From positions 2,052,001-2,116,000 of the forward strand of contig NZ_JANDBC010000001.1 in NCBI RefSeq assembly GCF_024320785.1: a stretch of DNA of 64,000 nt, read 5' to 3'. Source of the DNA: Gracilimonas sediminicola (GTDB lineage: Bacteria > Bacteroidota > Rhodothermia > Balneolales > Balneolaceae). Below the pieces are notes generated by a model. It was not told the DNA's origin. It searched no databases and saw only the letters and a program-made list of their open reading frames with translations. A program made the position numbers and the translations under genes. Numbering within the stretch: position 1 is the stretch's first letter; the number at the start of each line of letters is the position of its first letter. Shown here piece after piece: positions 27,031 through 36,398 of this stretch.

Positions 27031-29381
27031 TATTCACTCTTCAGGCTCTGTACCGGATTTTCCAGGGCTGCTTTTATGGATTGCCAACTTACCGTCAGCC
27101 AGGCGATTACCACTGCAAGGAAACCGGAGGCGGCAAATATCCACCAGTTCAGGCCCGGGTTGTAAGCGAAATCGGAGAGCCATATGTCCATCATCCACCA
27201 CGAAACCGGGATGGCAATAGCAATGGCGATCAGCACCAGCTTGGTGAAGTCTTTGGTGAGATGGAGCACCAGGTTTTGAACTGAAGCTCCCAACACTTTT
27301 CGAACCCCAATTTCTTTGGCGCGCTGCTCGGCTGTGAATGCTGAAAGACCGAAAAGTCCCAGGCAGGAGATGATAATGGCAAAGATGGAGAAATATTTGG
27401 CCAGGTCGCCAATTCGTTGTTCTCCCCGGTATAAGGCCGCATATTGCTCATCCATAAATTCATAAGCAAAAGGATAAGTGGGGTTGAATTCTTTGTATTT
27501 GTCTTCGATCTGCGCCAGTGTCTCGCGAATGTTATCCGATTCAACTCTTACGTAAGCTGCCCAGCCAAAGTCGGTAAGCCGGAAGAAAAGAGGTTCGACT
27601 TCGTACCGCAGGTTCTGGAAATGAAAGTCTTTAACAAGGCCGATGATCTCGGTGTCTTCTTCCCAGAGCTGAATTACCTGCCCAACAGGATTTTCAAGGT
27701 CCATTACCTTGGCTGCTGTTTCATTAATCACAATTCGGGCCGTATCGGCGCCAAATTCTTCAGAATGAGAACGTCCGGCAAGAAGCTCAAAACCCATGGT
27801 TTCAATGAGTCCGTAATCTGCACTTACATTCTCGAATAAAATATGGGTATCAGGTAATTTACCGGGCCATTCCAACCCGGATGTATTGGAATTTCTACCC
27901 ATAAACGAAGAGCTGGATCGGGATGCATTAACGACGCCCGGAATATCCTTTACCTGGGCTTTAAAGGTGTCCCAATTATCATAGACGTCACCTTCAACAG
28001 GGAAGGTGATAAGGTTTTCCTTCTTATACCCGAGGTTTTTGGTCTGGGTAAACTGAATTTGCTGGTACACCACAATGGTAGAAATAATCAGGATAACAGA
28101 TAGCGAGAACTGGAATACCACCAGGCCTTTCCGGGCAAAAGCTTCACTGCCTGAAATTTTCAGGTTTCCTTTCAGCGTTTTAACAGCTTCGAAAGAGGAG
28201 AGATAAAAGGCCGGATAGCTACCCGCCACAAACCCGGTTACCAATGCGGTTCCAAGAAATATGAGCAGCAGCATCGGATCTGAATAGGAAACATCGATGG
28301 CCTTATCCGTCAGGTCGTTAAATACAGGTAAGCTCAATTCAACAAGAAATACGGAAACCAACAGGGAGAAAAAAGTGATGATCATGGATTCACCGATAAA
28401 CTGTCCGATGAGAGAACCCTGACTGGCCCCGATTGATTTTCGAATGCCCACTTCTTTGGCACGTTTGGTGGCTTTGGCTGTACTCAGGTTCATAAAGTTA
28501 ATGCAGGCAATCAGCAAAATGAAAATGGCAACGATGGTAAATAACCTCACGTAATCGATTCTGCCACCTGTTTGCACACCGTCTTCAAATTGGCCATAGA
28601 GGTACAAATCAGCAAAGGGGAAAACAAAGAGGTTCACATTCGAGTCATCATCATCTTTTTGTTTTACGAAGTCCTTTATTTTTGAATTCAAAGCGGCAAT
28701 ATCAACACCCGGGTATAGCTTGGCAATGGTTCGGGGGCCGTTATTTCCCCATCGGGTTGCCCATTCATTATTCTGCAGCCAATCCTCAAAGGGAAGCACG
28801 TAATCAAATTGGAAAGAGGAGTTTTCGGGAAGTTTTTCAAATACGCCGGTGATAGTATGAACCTCCGTCCCGTTGATGGTAATAGATTCACCTACCGGAT
28901 TTTCTGTATTGAAATATTTCTCTGCCAGCTCTTTGGAAATAGCCACACTTTTGGGGCTGTTGATGAGCTCGTCCCGGTTTCCATGCAATATGTTGACATC
29001 CAGAATGTGGAAGAAGTCAGGCCGGGCGTATAGCCCATTTTCCTTGAGCGACTTATCATCTTTGGTAAACAGGTATTCCATATTCCAGGTATAAGTGGCC
29101 ACATACTCAAACTCGGGGACTTCCTCTTTCAAAGCAGGAGCCAAAATTCCCGGTGTGGAATGGGTTGTCATGATATCGCCGGAATATAGCTGGTGCTCCA
29201 TTACCTGGTACATGCGGTCGGAATCGGTGTGAAAGCGATCGTAATTCAACTCATCAAGTACCCAAAGCAGAATCAGGATACTGCAGGCCATCCCAATGGA
29301 TAACCCGATGACGTTAATGAGAAAAGAACTTTTATGACGCTTGAAACTCCGAAAAGCAGTTTTTAAATAATTTTTGAACAT
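27030..29381 (-). CDS. MacB/FtsX-type ABC permease (between the two operons)
   Basis: The 783-residue protein is the shortest permease here. It begins MFKNYLKTAFRSFKRHKSSF, distinct from the MLKNYFKIA group. Coupling segments are KEVGIRKSIGA (about 307) and KEIGVRKVLGA (about 687). It ends NPVQSLKSE. I saw no palindrome block or sigma-54-like element directly upstream. It may be transcribed by read-through from the adaptor operon or from its own undetected promoter. A hairpin in its leader region (29442-29498) separates it from the glycosidase-like gene. Confidence 0.9.
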   Translation of the reverse strand: MFKNYLKTAFRSFKRHKSSFLINVIGLSIGMACSILILLWVLDELNYDRFHTDSDRMYQVMEHQLYSGDIMTTHSTPGILAPALKEEVPEFEYVATYTWNMEYLFTKDDKSLKENGLYARPDFFHILDVNILHGNRDELINSPKSVAISKELAEKYFNTENPVGESITINGTEVHTITGVFEKLPENSSFQFDYVLPFEDWLQNNEWATRWGNNGPRTIAKLYPGVDIAALNSKIKDFVKQKDDDDSNVNLFVFPFADLYLYGQFEDGVQTGGRIDYVRLFTIVAIFILLIACINFMNLSTAKATKRAKEVGIRKSIGASQGSLIGQFIGESMIITFFSLLVSVFLVELSLPVFNDLTDKAIDVSYSDPMLLLIFLGTALVTGFVAGSYPAFYLSSFEAVKTLKGNLKISGSEAFARKGLVVFQFSLSVILIISTIVVYQQIQFTQTKNLGYKKENLITFPVEGDVYDNWDTFKAQVKDIPGVVNASRSSSSFMGRNSNTSGLEWPGKLPDTHILFENVSADYGLIETMGFELLAGRSHSEEFGADTARIVINETAAKVMDLENPVGQVIQLWEEDTEIIGLVKDFHFQNLRYEVEPLFFRLTDFGWAAYVRVESDNIRETLAQIEDKYKEFNPTYPFAYEFMDEQYAALYRGEQRIGDLAKYFSIFAIIISCLGLFGLSAFTAEQRAKEIGVRKVLGASVQNLVLHLTKDFTKLVLIAIAIAIPVSWWMMDIWLSDFAYNPGLNWWIFAASGFLAVVIAWLTVSWQSIKAALENPVQSLKSE

Positions 29382-29441
29382 GGCCAGACCCGATTTCTTG
29401 ATTACGGATGTTACACGGTAAAAATCAGGAGTCGTTACATG

Positions 29442-29498
29442 TAAGTGAGAACTTTCTTCAAATAATTATGCTCCTTCAGAGGAGTTATTTCTCACTTA
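29442..29498. repeat. Inverted repeat at the end of the glycosidase-like gene
   Basis: TAAGTGAGAA (29442-29451) pairs with TTCTCACTTA (29489-29498), with an inner CTCC/GGAG hairpin. It overlaps the gene's stop codon and could act as a terminator or attenuator. Confidence 0.6.
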
Positions 29499-31105
29499 AG
29501 GTTAAAAAGTGAGTTATAGAAACCCTTGAGTGATTTGCTTTCTGCCGGAGATTCAAGCTGATCGAGATGTTCAAAATTTTGAATGAAGGCTGAACTTTCA
29601 AATCCTAACCGGTCGATATAGGTAATATGAAGTTCCTTCAGCAGCGAAACCCTTCCTTGTCGAAGAGGTGAACTGGCAGGTGCATGGTTTATCCTGTAAT
29701 AAGGGATAACGGCAGAGTCCCGGGTTTTTGGGATGATAATTGTTTGCCAGGTGTTATCATATCGGGCATAAACAACCCATTTTGAAACACGGTTTATATC
29801 TTCCTCCAAGGCAAAAGAAAGCCCCCCCTTTTCCCGGGTAAAAGAAATATCAGGTGCTTTTAGCGGACGATGGTTGATCCAGTTCATGGAAGGAATCAGG
29901 GCTTCCCGTTTATAAGGCTTTTCGAGCAGGGCTTGTCGGAGCGAGTCATTTTCAACTAATCCAGTCATACTCCAGTGGATGGTTCCGGGTGCTTCCGGCA
30001 GCATGCCGCGTGTTATCATAATTTGATTAATGACCTCGTCCACTTGTTGTTCTCCTTCATAGCGGGAAATACTCATGCCCGGCCAAATATGCCGGTCTGT
30101 AAAATTCTGCTCTTCCCACCACCCCAACAGAACAGGAAAGCTCTGTGGAACCTGGTTTATGGGCCAGTAAAGTTGGGGTGAGAAGTAATCAATCCAGCCT
30201 TTTTTGAGCCACTTTTTGGCATCAGCGTAAAGCACCTCATATTGATCCATTCCTGCAATGGATGGCGGACTTCCCGGCCGCCACACACCAAACGGGCTAA
30301 GCCCAAATTTCACATAGGGCTTTTCCTTTTTTATGGATCTATATACCCGTTGTATGAATGTGTCTACGGCTTTTCTTCGCCAGTCACTTCGCGAGAGTTT
30401 TCCTCCGGATTTTACATAAGCATCCCAGCTTTCATCGTCCGGAAAGTCTTCCCCAAAATTATAAGAGGGATAGGGATAGAAGTAGTCGTCAAAATGAACG
30501 CCGTCAATATCGTATCGCTTTACGATGTCCATAACTACGGCGTGGGAATGATCCTGGGTTTCTTGCAGGCTGGGATCGAACCACCAGTACCCGCTTTTTA
30601 ATCCTACCACCAGCTCTTCTTTCGTGCTCACGACGGAGTGCTCCGAAACCGAGCCGCCTCTCACATGATGTGCCCGGTATGGATTAAGCCAAACATGAAG
30701 CTCCAGTCCTCTTTTATGGGCTTCTTCAATCCAGAAACTCAGTGGATCGTAATAGGGAGTTGGTGGCACGCCTTGCTGGCCGGTCAGGTAATACGACCAG
30801 GGTTCCAGCTCGCTTTCATATAAAGCATCAGACTGCGGGCGAACCTGGAAAATAACGGCATTAAAGTTTGTGGACTGCAAAAGATCGAGCAGTTTTATAG
30901 CCTCTTCTTTCTGCTGTTCTACGGGGATGCCCGGTTCGCTGGGCCAGTTGATATTGGCAACCGTTGCAACCCATGCGGCCCTGAATTCACGCTGAATTTC
31001 AGGATGGGAATCAGCCGGTTTTTTCGGGGAAAGTTTGAGGTACTGACAACCGGAAAGCATCAAAAGTAAACACAAATAAAGACAGCACGAGATTTTCTTC
31101 GGCAT
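29492..31105 (-). CDS. Lipoprotein of the glycoside-hydrolase-like GHL10 (DUF187) family
   Basis: The 537-residue protein has a lipoprotein signal ending at LMLSGCQ (Cys20). The barrel region (about 40-400) has family features: EFRAAWVATVANINWPS, FNAVIFQVRPQSDALY, LELHVWLNPYRAHH, DGVHFDDYFYPYPS and KFGLSPFGVWRPGSP. The acidic pair in HFDDYFYPY is a likely catalytic position. Known relatives act on bacterial glycans or peptidoglycan, but the substrate is not established. It sits between a permease and another permease, on the same strand. Being surface-anchored, it may work on envelope material handled by these systems; that is inference only. Confidence 0.9.
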   Translation of the reverse strand: MPKKISCCLYLCLLLMLSGCQYLKLSPKKPADSHPEIQREFRAAWVATVANINWPSEPGIPVEQQKEEAIKLLDLLQSTNFNAVIFQVRPQSDALYESELEPWSYYLTGQQGVPPTPYYDPLSFWIEEAHKRGLELHVWLNPYRAHHVRGGSVSEHSVVSTKEELVVGLKSGYWWFDPSLQETQDHSHAVVMDIVKRYDIDGVHFDDYFYPYPSYNFGEDFPDDESWDAYVKSGGKLSRSDWRRKAVDTFIQRVYRSIKKEKPYVKFGLSPFGVWRPGSPPSIAGMDQYEVLYADAKKWLKKGWIDYFSPQLYWPINQVPQSFPVLLGWWEEQNFTDRHIWPGMSISRYEGEQQVDEVINQIMITRGMLPEAPGTIHWSMTGLVENDSLRQALLEKPYKREALIPSMNWINHRPLKAPDISFTREKGGLSFALEEDINRVSKWVVYARYDNTWQTIIIPKTRDSAVIPYYRINHAPASSPLRQGRVSLLKELHITYIDRLGFESSAFIQNFEHLDQLESPAESKSLKGFYNSLFNLK

Positions 31106-31186
31106 AAAAACAGAATATGGAACTCTTTCAGGGGCAGACCGAAGGTAGCAACAAATGGGGAAGAAGGAAACGGATGGAAATTGGCG

Positions 31187-31258
31187 AGGTTTTAGGTGTT
31201 AGGTTTTAGTGTGTCCATTCAGGCAACACTAAAACCTAACACCTTGCACCTAAAACCT
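31187..31258. repeat. Intergenic inverted repeat before the 31260 permease gene stop
   Basis: A 19-bp perfect inner stem (31194-31212 with 31226-31244) plus a 7-bp outer stem (31187-31193 with 31252-31258), separated by a 7-nt bulge. It is made of the words AGGTTTTAG and AGGTGTTAG. Confidence 0.85.
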
Positions 31259-31259
31259 G

Positions 31260-33641
31260 CTATTCACTTCTCAAACTATCCACGGGATTAGCCACGGCGG
31301 CTTTGATGGATTGCCAGCTTACGGTCAAAATCGCGATAATCATCGCAATCAGTCCTACGGTTATAAAAACAGCAACATTCATATCAATACGGTAGGCAAA
31401 GTTGGTAAGCCACTGATCCATTACGTACCAGGCGATGGGCGTTCCCACCACAAAACCGATAGCCACTAATTTGAGGAAGTCGGTTGAAAGCAAAGCCACT
31501 ATTTTTGAGACGGAAGCACCCAACACTTTTCGAATTCCAATTTCTTTTGCCCGGCGTTCAATCAGGAAGGATGAAAGCCCTACAAGGCCAAGACAGGCGA
31601 TGAAAATAGCCAGCCCGGAAAATGCCAGTAACAGGTTTCGGGTCTGCAGTTCAGACTGGTAGAGAGCATTCAGCTGTTGATCTAAAAACTCGAATTCAAA
31701 AGGCCGGTGTGGGGCAACATCCTGCCACATATTCTCCAGAGATGCTATCGTGCCCTGGATGTTTCCCGGTTCAACTTTCACTAACAGGTAGTTATACATC
31801 TGCTCATGAATGAATAACGCCAGGGGCTCTACATTTTCTCTGAGAGACTGGTAGTTAAAGTCTGCCATCACCCCAACCACCTCGCCTTCTCTTCCTCCCA
31901 GTACATTGAAAGGCTTGCCAATGGCTTCCTGTGGCGACCAGCCATGAGCCTGCGCTAACTGCTCGTTGATGAGATACACATATCCCTGTTCTCTGGTATA
32001 GGAAGGATTATCCGGAAAAGAGTTACCAGCAATGATCTCAATATCTAATGTTTGAACCAAATCGGCATCAGCTGCACCGGCTGCAGTTCCGATCGGTTCC
32101 ATCGTAGTGTTGTGAACCGACCCATAGCCGCCAAAAACTTTACCGGGAATATTTGACATGTAGGTTGCTCCTTTAACACCGGGCTGACGGAGAACCTCAC
32201 TTTTCAGCAGACCCTGTTTTTGAGCAAGCTCACTATCTCTGGCAGGGAGCACAATAACTTCTTCATCATCAAAACCAAGGTCTGCAGTTAATATGAAATT
32301 TGTTTGTTGATAGATGATGACGGTACAAAGAATAAGGAAAGTGGATATAGCAAATTGTGATATCACCAGCCCTTTGCGAAGGGTACCATCGGACCCGGTA
32401 GACCCAAGCAGCCCCTTAAGTACCCGAACCGGCTGATATGATGAAAGTAGAAAAGCCGGGTAGCTTCCGGCGAGGGCAGCGGTGATGATGGTCACGCCGG
32501 CTAAAAGCATCCATGCGGAAGGATCGGTAAAAAGGTTAAAGCTGATGTCTTTGCCCATCAGTTCGAAAAAGGGTTCTTTGAAAAACTCCACCAGAATCAG
32601 TGCCAATACAACTGATATAAGCGTAATCAATATAGATTCCCCATAAAACTGCTTTACCAGTTGTGATTTTACCGCACCGAGAGCCTTTCGGATACCCACT
32701 TCAGCTCCACGCCTTGAAGAACGGGCGGTTGAGAGGTTGACGTAATTTATAGTAGCGATAAGGAGTACCATCAGGGCCAGGAAAATAAACCCAATCACGT
32801 TTTGCATACTGCCCATGGGGGCAATTTCGAAATCGAAGTTTGAGTTCAGGTACAATTCTGTGACGGGGGTAAAGATCAGTTGATCAACACGGTCCTGAAT
32901 CTGATTATCCCTTATGAAGGCATTTGCTGTCTGTCTTAATGATTCGGTGGAGGAGCTGCTATTCAGTAGCAGATAAGTGAAAAAATTAGCGGCCCTGATC
33001 TGAGAATCATCCAGCTGAGACCAACTGCTCATGGTATGCAGCGAGCCCAGATAATTGAATGTAAAGTGGGAGTTTGCAGGAACGTTTTCAATGACGCCGG
33101 TCACTTCAAAATCATAATTGGTATTGAAAATCCGGGCATTAACAGTTTCACCAAGTATATCAACAGACCCAAATAATTTCAGGGCTGTAGATTTGGGCAG
33201 AACCAATGATCTTGGGTTTTTGAGTGCTGTTTCGGGGTTTCCGGCGATAAAATCAAAACTGAAAATCCGGAAAAAGCTGGAATCGGCATATAAGAAGTTT
33301 TCTTCCTGAAATTTGTTCTCACCGGTACTAATGATAGCCGGGCTGTAACGGGTAGGCTCATAAAGCCGAACCCATCGTTCAATCTCTGGTGAGATTTGAT
33401 TCAGCGTTGGAGCCACCATGGAAGGCGTAACGGCGATGTTATCACCACCGCTTTCCATACTGATCCGAACAATTCTGTCTGCCTTTTCATGGAATTGGTC
33501 ATAACTGAGTTCATGCCTCACATATATGAGGATTAGCAGACAGCAAGCAATGCCTATTGCCAGCCCCGAAATATTGATGAAAGAATAGCCTTTATGCTTA
33601 GAGATATTTCTAAAGGCAATTTTAAAATAATTCTTCAGCAT
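31260..33641 (-). CDS. MacB/FtsX-type ABC permease of the adaptor operon
   Basis: The protein has 793 residues and begins MLKNYFKIAFRNISKHKGYS. Coupling segments are AEVGIRKALGA (about 312) and KEIGIRKVLGA (about 698). It ends NPVDSLRSE. It is the permease encoded immediately after its own ATPase (33719) and downstream of the adaptor gene (34935), so it is the best candidate for the core of a complete MacAB-like tripartite pump. The outer-membrane channel is not in the window. Confidence 0.92.
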   Translation of the reverse strand: MLKNYFKIAFRNISKHKGYSFINISGLAIGIACCLLILIYVRHELSYDQFHEKADRIVRISMESGGDNIAVTPSMVAPTLNQISPEIERWVRLYEPTRYSPAIISTGENKFQEENFLYADSSFFRIFSFDFIAGNPETALKNPRSLVLPKSTALKLFGSVDILGETVNARIFNTNYDFEVTGVIENVPANSHFTFNYLGSLHTMSSWSQLDDSQIRAANFFTYLLLNSSSSTESLRQTANAFIRDNQIQDRVDQLIFTPVTELYLNSNFDFEIAPMGSMQNVIGFIFLALMVLLIATINYVNLSTARSSRRGAEVGIRKALGAVKSQLVKQFYGESILITLISVVLALILVEFFKEPFFELMGKDISFNLFTDPSAWMLLAGVTIITAALAGSYPAFLLSSYQPVRVLKGLLGSTGSDGTLRKGLVISQFAISTFLILCTVIIYQQTNFILTADLGFDDEEVIVLPARDSELAQKQGLLKSEVLRQPGVKGATYMSNIPGKVFGGYGSVHNTTMEPIGTAAGAADADLVQTLDIEIIAGNSFPDNPSYTREQGYVYLINEQLAQAHGWSPQEAIGKPFNVLGGREGEVVGVMADFNYQSLRENVEPLALFIHEQMYNYLLVKVEPGNIQGTIASLENMWQDVAPHRPFEFEFLDQQLNALYQSELQTRNLLLAFSGLAIFIACLGLVGLSSFLIERRAKEIGIRKVLGASVSKIVALLSTDFLKLVAIGFVVGTPIAWYVMDQWLTNFAYRIDMNVAVFITVGLIAMIIAILTVSWQSIKAAVANPVDSLRSE

Positions 33642-33665
33642 AGTGTAATGGGTTTAGGTGCTAAA

Positions 33666-33702
33666 GTGTTTAAGTGAGTTCTTTTCGTTAACACTTAAAC
33701 AC
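33666..33702. repeat. Intergenic inverted repeat between ATPase and permease genes
   Basis: GTGTTTAAGTG (33666-33676) pairs perfectly with CACTTAAACAC (33692-33702), with a 15-nt loop. Confidence 0.8.
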
Positions 33703-33718
33703 GCTCACACGTTAATAA

Positions 33719-34408
33719 TCATACATGAAACCCTTCCTGCATATTCTCGGTCACTACGTGGCCGTCAAACAGGTGAATGACACGACGGGCGTAATCGGCA
33801 TCATGCGGAGAGTGGGTTACCATCACGATGGTGGTGCCGGCTTCGTTAAGTTCAGCCAAAAGTTTCATCACTTCATCGCCGTGATCCGAATCCAGGTTAC
33901 CGGTAGGCTCATCGGCGAGGATCAGCTTGGCATTAGCTACTACGGCCCGGGCAATGGCAACGCGCTGTTGCTGACCACCGGAAAGTTGTTGCGGAAAGTG
34001 ATTGCGTCGGTGCATCATTCCCATTCGGTCGAGCGCCGTTTCCACTTTCTCTTTGCGTTCGGCGGAATCAACTCCGAGATATAGCAGCGGAAGTTCCACA
34101 TTTTCGAATACCGTGAGCTCATCAATCAGGTTAAAGCTCTGGAAGATGAATCCAATATTTCCTTTTCTGAGCTGGGCTCTTTCTCTTTCGGAATGAGTAG
34201 AGATCTCATGTCCTAAAAAGTGATATTCACCATCGGAAGGATTATCCAGGAGTCCCATAATATTCAACAGGGTAGATTTTCCGCAGCCTGAAGGCCCCAT
34301 AATGGCTACAAATTCGCCCTCCTTGATCTCGAGGTTCACGTTGCTCAACGCAGTCGTTTCCACTTCTTCAGTGGTATATACTTTCTTAAGGTTTTTTGTT
34401 TGAATCAT
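33719..34408 (-). CDS. ABC transporter ATPase (MacB/LolD-type) of the adaptor operon
   Basis: The protein has 229 residues with fully canonical motifs: Walker A GPSGCGKST (38-46), Q-loop FIFQSFNL, signature LSGGQQQRVAIARA (142-155), Walker B LILADE (162-167), D-loop NLDS and switch His in VTHSPHD. It aligns without gaps to the 13527 ATPase, so the differences there stand out. It presumably powers the permease at 31260. Its ATG is 41 bases downstream of the four-helix-bundle gene. Confidence 0.95.
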   Translation of the reverse strand: MIQTKNLKKVYTTEEVETTALSNVNLEIKEGEFVAIMGPSGCGKSTLLNIMGLLDNPSDGEYHFLGHEISTHSERERAQLRKGNIGFIFQSFNLIDELTVFENVELPLLYLGVDSAERKEKVETALDRMGMMHRRNHFPQQLSGGQQQRVAIARAVVANAKLILADEPTGNLDSDHGDEVMKLLAELNEAGTTIVMVTHSPHDADYARRVIHLFDGHVVTENMQEGFHV

Positions 34409-34449
34409 GGTAGTAAGGTTTTGAACGTGTTCACGTGTTAAAGTTTATC

Positions 34450-34881
34450 TCAGTGACCTAAATACTCATCTGAGATGTATAGAACTTCTGGTTCGTTTGT
34501 TTGATTTGAGTTTTTCAAAGTGTTATTAATATGATTTATCAAAGAGAGCACCATAGCTTGGCAGTGGTCACAATTATTTTGAATTTCTTTAATCCTTTCC
34601 GTTTCAATCATTCCTTGATCTTCAACAATGTATAGTAGACTCTTTACTTCCTGGGCTGAACTTTGGGAGTAGTCTAAGAATCGAATAAAGTCTTTTTTAT
34701 GGTAGCGATTGAAGCCCTCTGCAATATTTGTCATCACAGATATAGAAGCCCTTTTCAGCTGATCAGTTAGTGCAAATTCTTTCTTCAATGAGGAATCAGA
34801 GACCAATTTATAGATTTGGTTCACCAACAATCTTGATTGCTGCCAGCACTTTAAATCCTCATATCTTTCAATTTTACTCAT
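34450..34881 (-). CDS. Four-helix-bundle protein (S23 / 23S rRNA intervening-sequence family)
   Basis: The 143-residue, entirely helical protein has the family features YEDLKCWQQSRLLVNQIY, LTDQLKRASISVMTNIAEGF, KKDFIRFLDYSQSSAQEVKSLL. Its founding members are encoded in insertions of 23S rRNA genes, but most, like this one, are free-standing and of unknown function. It sits inside an efflux operon between the adaptor and the ATPase genes, with no rRNA nearby. The unusual context suggests it was inserted into the operon; I see no direct evidence that it takes part in transport. Confidence 0.88.
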   Translation of the reverse strand: MSKIERYEDLKCWQQSRLLVNQIYKLVSDSSLKKEFALTDQLKRASISVMTNIAEGFNRYHKKDFIRFLDYSQSSAQEVKSLLYIVEDQGMIETERIKEIQNNCDHCQAMVLSLINHINNTLKNSNQTNEPEVLYISDEYLGH

Positions 34882-34934
34882 TTCAAAAACGTAAATACGT
34901 TAACACTTAAACACTTTATCTCTTAAACACATCA

Positions 34935-36191
34935 TCACTCTAACACTAAAACCTCATTATCCCCAAACGTATCATAACTTGAGGTAATGACTTTTTCTCC
35001 GGGCGATACTCCGCTCAGTACTTCAAAATATTCAGGATTCTGCCGGCCGAGCCTTATATCTCTGCGATAGGCCTTTCCTTCACTTTCATTTACAACAAAT
35101 ACCCAGTTGCCACCGGTAGTTTGATAGAACCCACCTCTTGGAATCTGAACCGCACTGGCCGATTCCCCCAGCTCAAGACGTATTCTCACTGTTTGTCCCC
35201 GGCGCAGGCCTTCCGGTGCTTTATTCACAAATTCCATATCCACTTCAAACTGCCCGTTGTTAATGACGGGATAAATTTTTGTAATCACCAGCTCGTGCGA
35301 CTGCCCGTCAAAAGGGAAAGAGCCCCGGAGCCCCTGCGTTATTCGCGATAAGTGATATTCATCAATCGCTACCCGAACTTTGTAACCGTCCATGATATCG
35401 ACTTGTCCGATACGCTCTCCGGAAGAAATGGACTGCCCCTGGTTTAATTCAATGGTGCTCAATTGACCCGAAATAGGTGCCGTAACGGATAGGTTATCCA
35501 GGATTTGCTGAACGGCTTCCAGATTCTGAAACATTCTGTCTTCGGAATTATTAAGCTGCCTCAGCTGCGTAATCGTTTGAATGGAATCCTTCTTATAGGA
35601 TTCGTAGGTCAATTCGTAGCGCCGTTTCTGATACTCATAATTCTCCTTTGTGGTCTGGAATTCTTGTTCAGAAATCAGATCCCGTTCAACCAGCTTTTTC
35701 TGACGATCATACTGCGACTTTAAAATTTCCATTTGGGATTTGGCACTTGCCAGCTGATCCTGAAGCTGCAGAGTATTCTGTTCCAGGTTTAATCTTGAGT
35801 TGCGCACGTTATTGATTTGATCGTAGAGCCCCGAAGTTTGCTGCATCACCTGAAGCTGCAGCCCGGAATTAGTGAGGGTCAGGATGGTATCGCCTTCCTC
35901 AACCATCGTTCCGGATTCAAGAAAAACTTCCTGCACCACGCCGCCTTCAATGGCATCAAGGTAGATGGTTTGAATAGGCTGAACCGTTCCCGTTACCTGT
36001 ATAAACTCCTGAAAGGTGTCTTCCTGTACGGTTGCGATGGTTAGTTTTTCTCTTTCCACATTCAACGTAGATCGCACATCCATAAACCAAAATGCATACA
36101 CGCTTAAGCTTGCAAAAGCGAGAACGCCTGCAATCATAAGGAAGCGTTTTAGCGTCCAGGTTTTCTTTTCAATTTTTCGATCCATTCCCAT
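34935..36191 (-). CDS. HlyD/RND-type periplasmic adaptor (membrane fusion protein)
   Basis: The protein has 418 residues. One N-terminal membrane span (about 15-35) is followed by a biotinyl-lipoyl half (IYLDAIEGGVVQEVFLESG), a long coiled-coil hairpin (about 110-225, including LQDQLASAKSQMEILKSQYD), the second lipoyl half (VTAPISGQLSTIELNQGQ), and a beta-barrel/membrane-proximal domain ending GDNEVLVLE. It would bridge permease and outer-membrane channel. First gene of the operon: a sigma-54-like promoter lies about 50 bases upstream of the ATG. A second ATG two codons in is also possible. Confidence 0.93.
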   Translation of the reverse strand: MGMDRKIEKKTWTLKRFLMIAGVLAFASLSVYAFWFMDVRSTLNVEREKLTIATVQEDTFQEFIQVTGTVQPIQTIYLDAIEGGVVQEVFLESGTMVEEGDTILTLTNSGLQLQVMQQTSGLYDQINNVRNSRLNLEQNTLQLQDQLASAKSQMEILKSQYDRQKKLVERDLISEQEFQTTKENYEYQKRRYELTYESYKKDSIQTITQLRQLNNSEDRMFQNLEAVQQILDNLSVTAPISGQLSTIELNQGQSISSGERIGQVDIMDGYKVRVAIDEYHLSRITQGLRGSFPFDGQSHELVITKIYPVINNGQFEVDMEFVNKAPEGLRRGQTVRIRLELGESASAVQIPRGGFYQTTGGNWVFVVNESEGKAYRRDIRLGRQNPEYFEVLSGVSPGEKVITSSYDTFGDNEVLVLE

Positions 36192-36240
36192 TCGTAAATG
36201 TCCTGCTGGTTTTTATGTAGTTAATTTTTGAAGTAGATAA

Positions 36241-36256
36241 TCAAGATACGTGCCAA
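36241..36256 (-). promoter_or_regulatory. Predicted sigma-54 promoter of the adaptor-ATPase-permease operon
   Basis: On the minus strand the sequence is TTGGCACGTATCTTGA, which matches TGGCACG-N4-TTGC in all but the last base. GG and GA are 10 bases apart. Its -24 GG (36253-36254) lies about 62 bp from the nearer palindrome. It is the best consensus match of the four promoters predicted here. Confidence 0.8.
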
Positions 36257-36308
36257 ATTAAATGAATGTGTGGTAAAAGGGAATTAAGGATGATTCTTTC
36301 CCGATTAA

Positions 36309-36345
36309 TGTTCACATTCCAACATCAGATGTTCGATATCGTACA
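36309..36345. promoter_or_regulatory. Paired 16-bp imperfect palindromes (enhancer block C), shared by divergent promoters
   Basis: TGTTCACATTCCAACA (36309-36324) and TGTTCGATATCGTACA (36330-36345) start 21 bp apart. The second is nearly a perfect palindrome (one mismatch pair). The block lies midway between the minus promoter at 36241 and the plus promoter at 36399. The rest of the 344-base gap (36192-36535) holds these promoters and the hairpin at 36421. Confidence 0.75.
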
Positions 36346-36398
36346 CTTCGATTGTGGAATTACGAGGATTAGACTATCTCAAAGGGTAAATGTTACAA

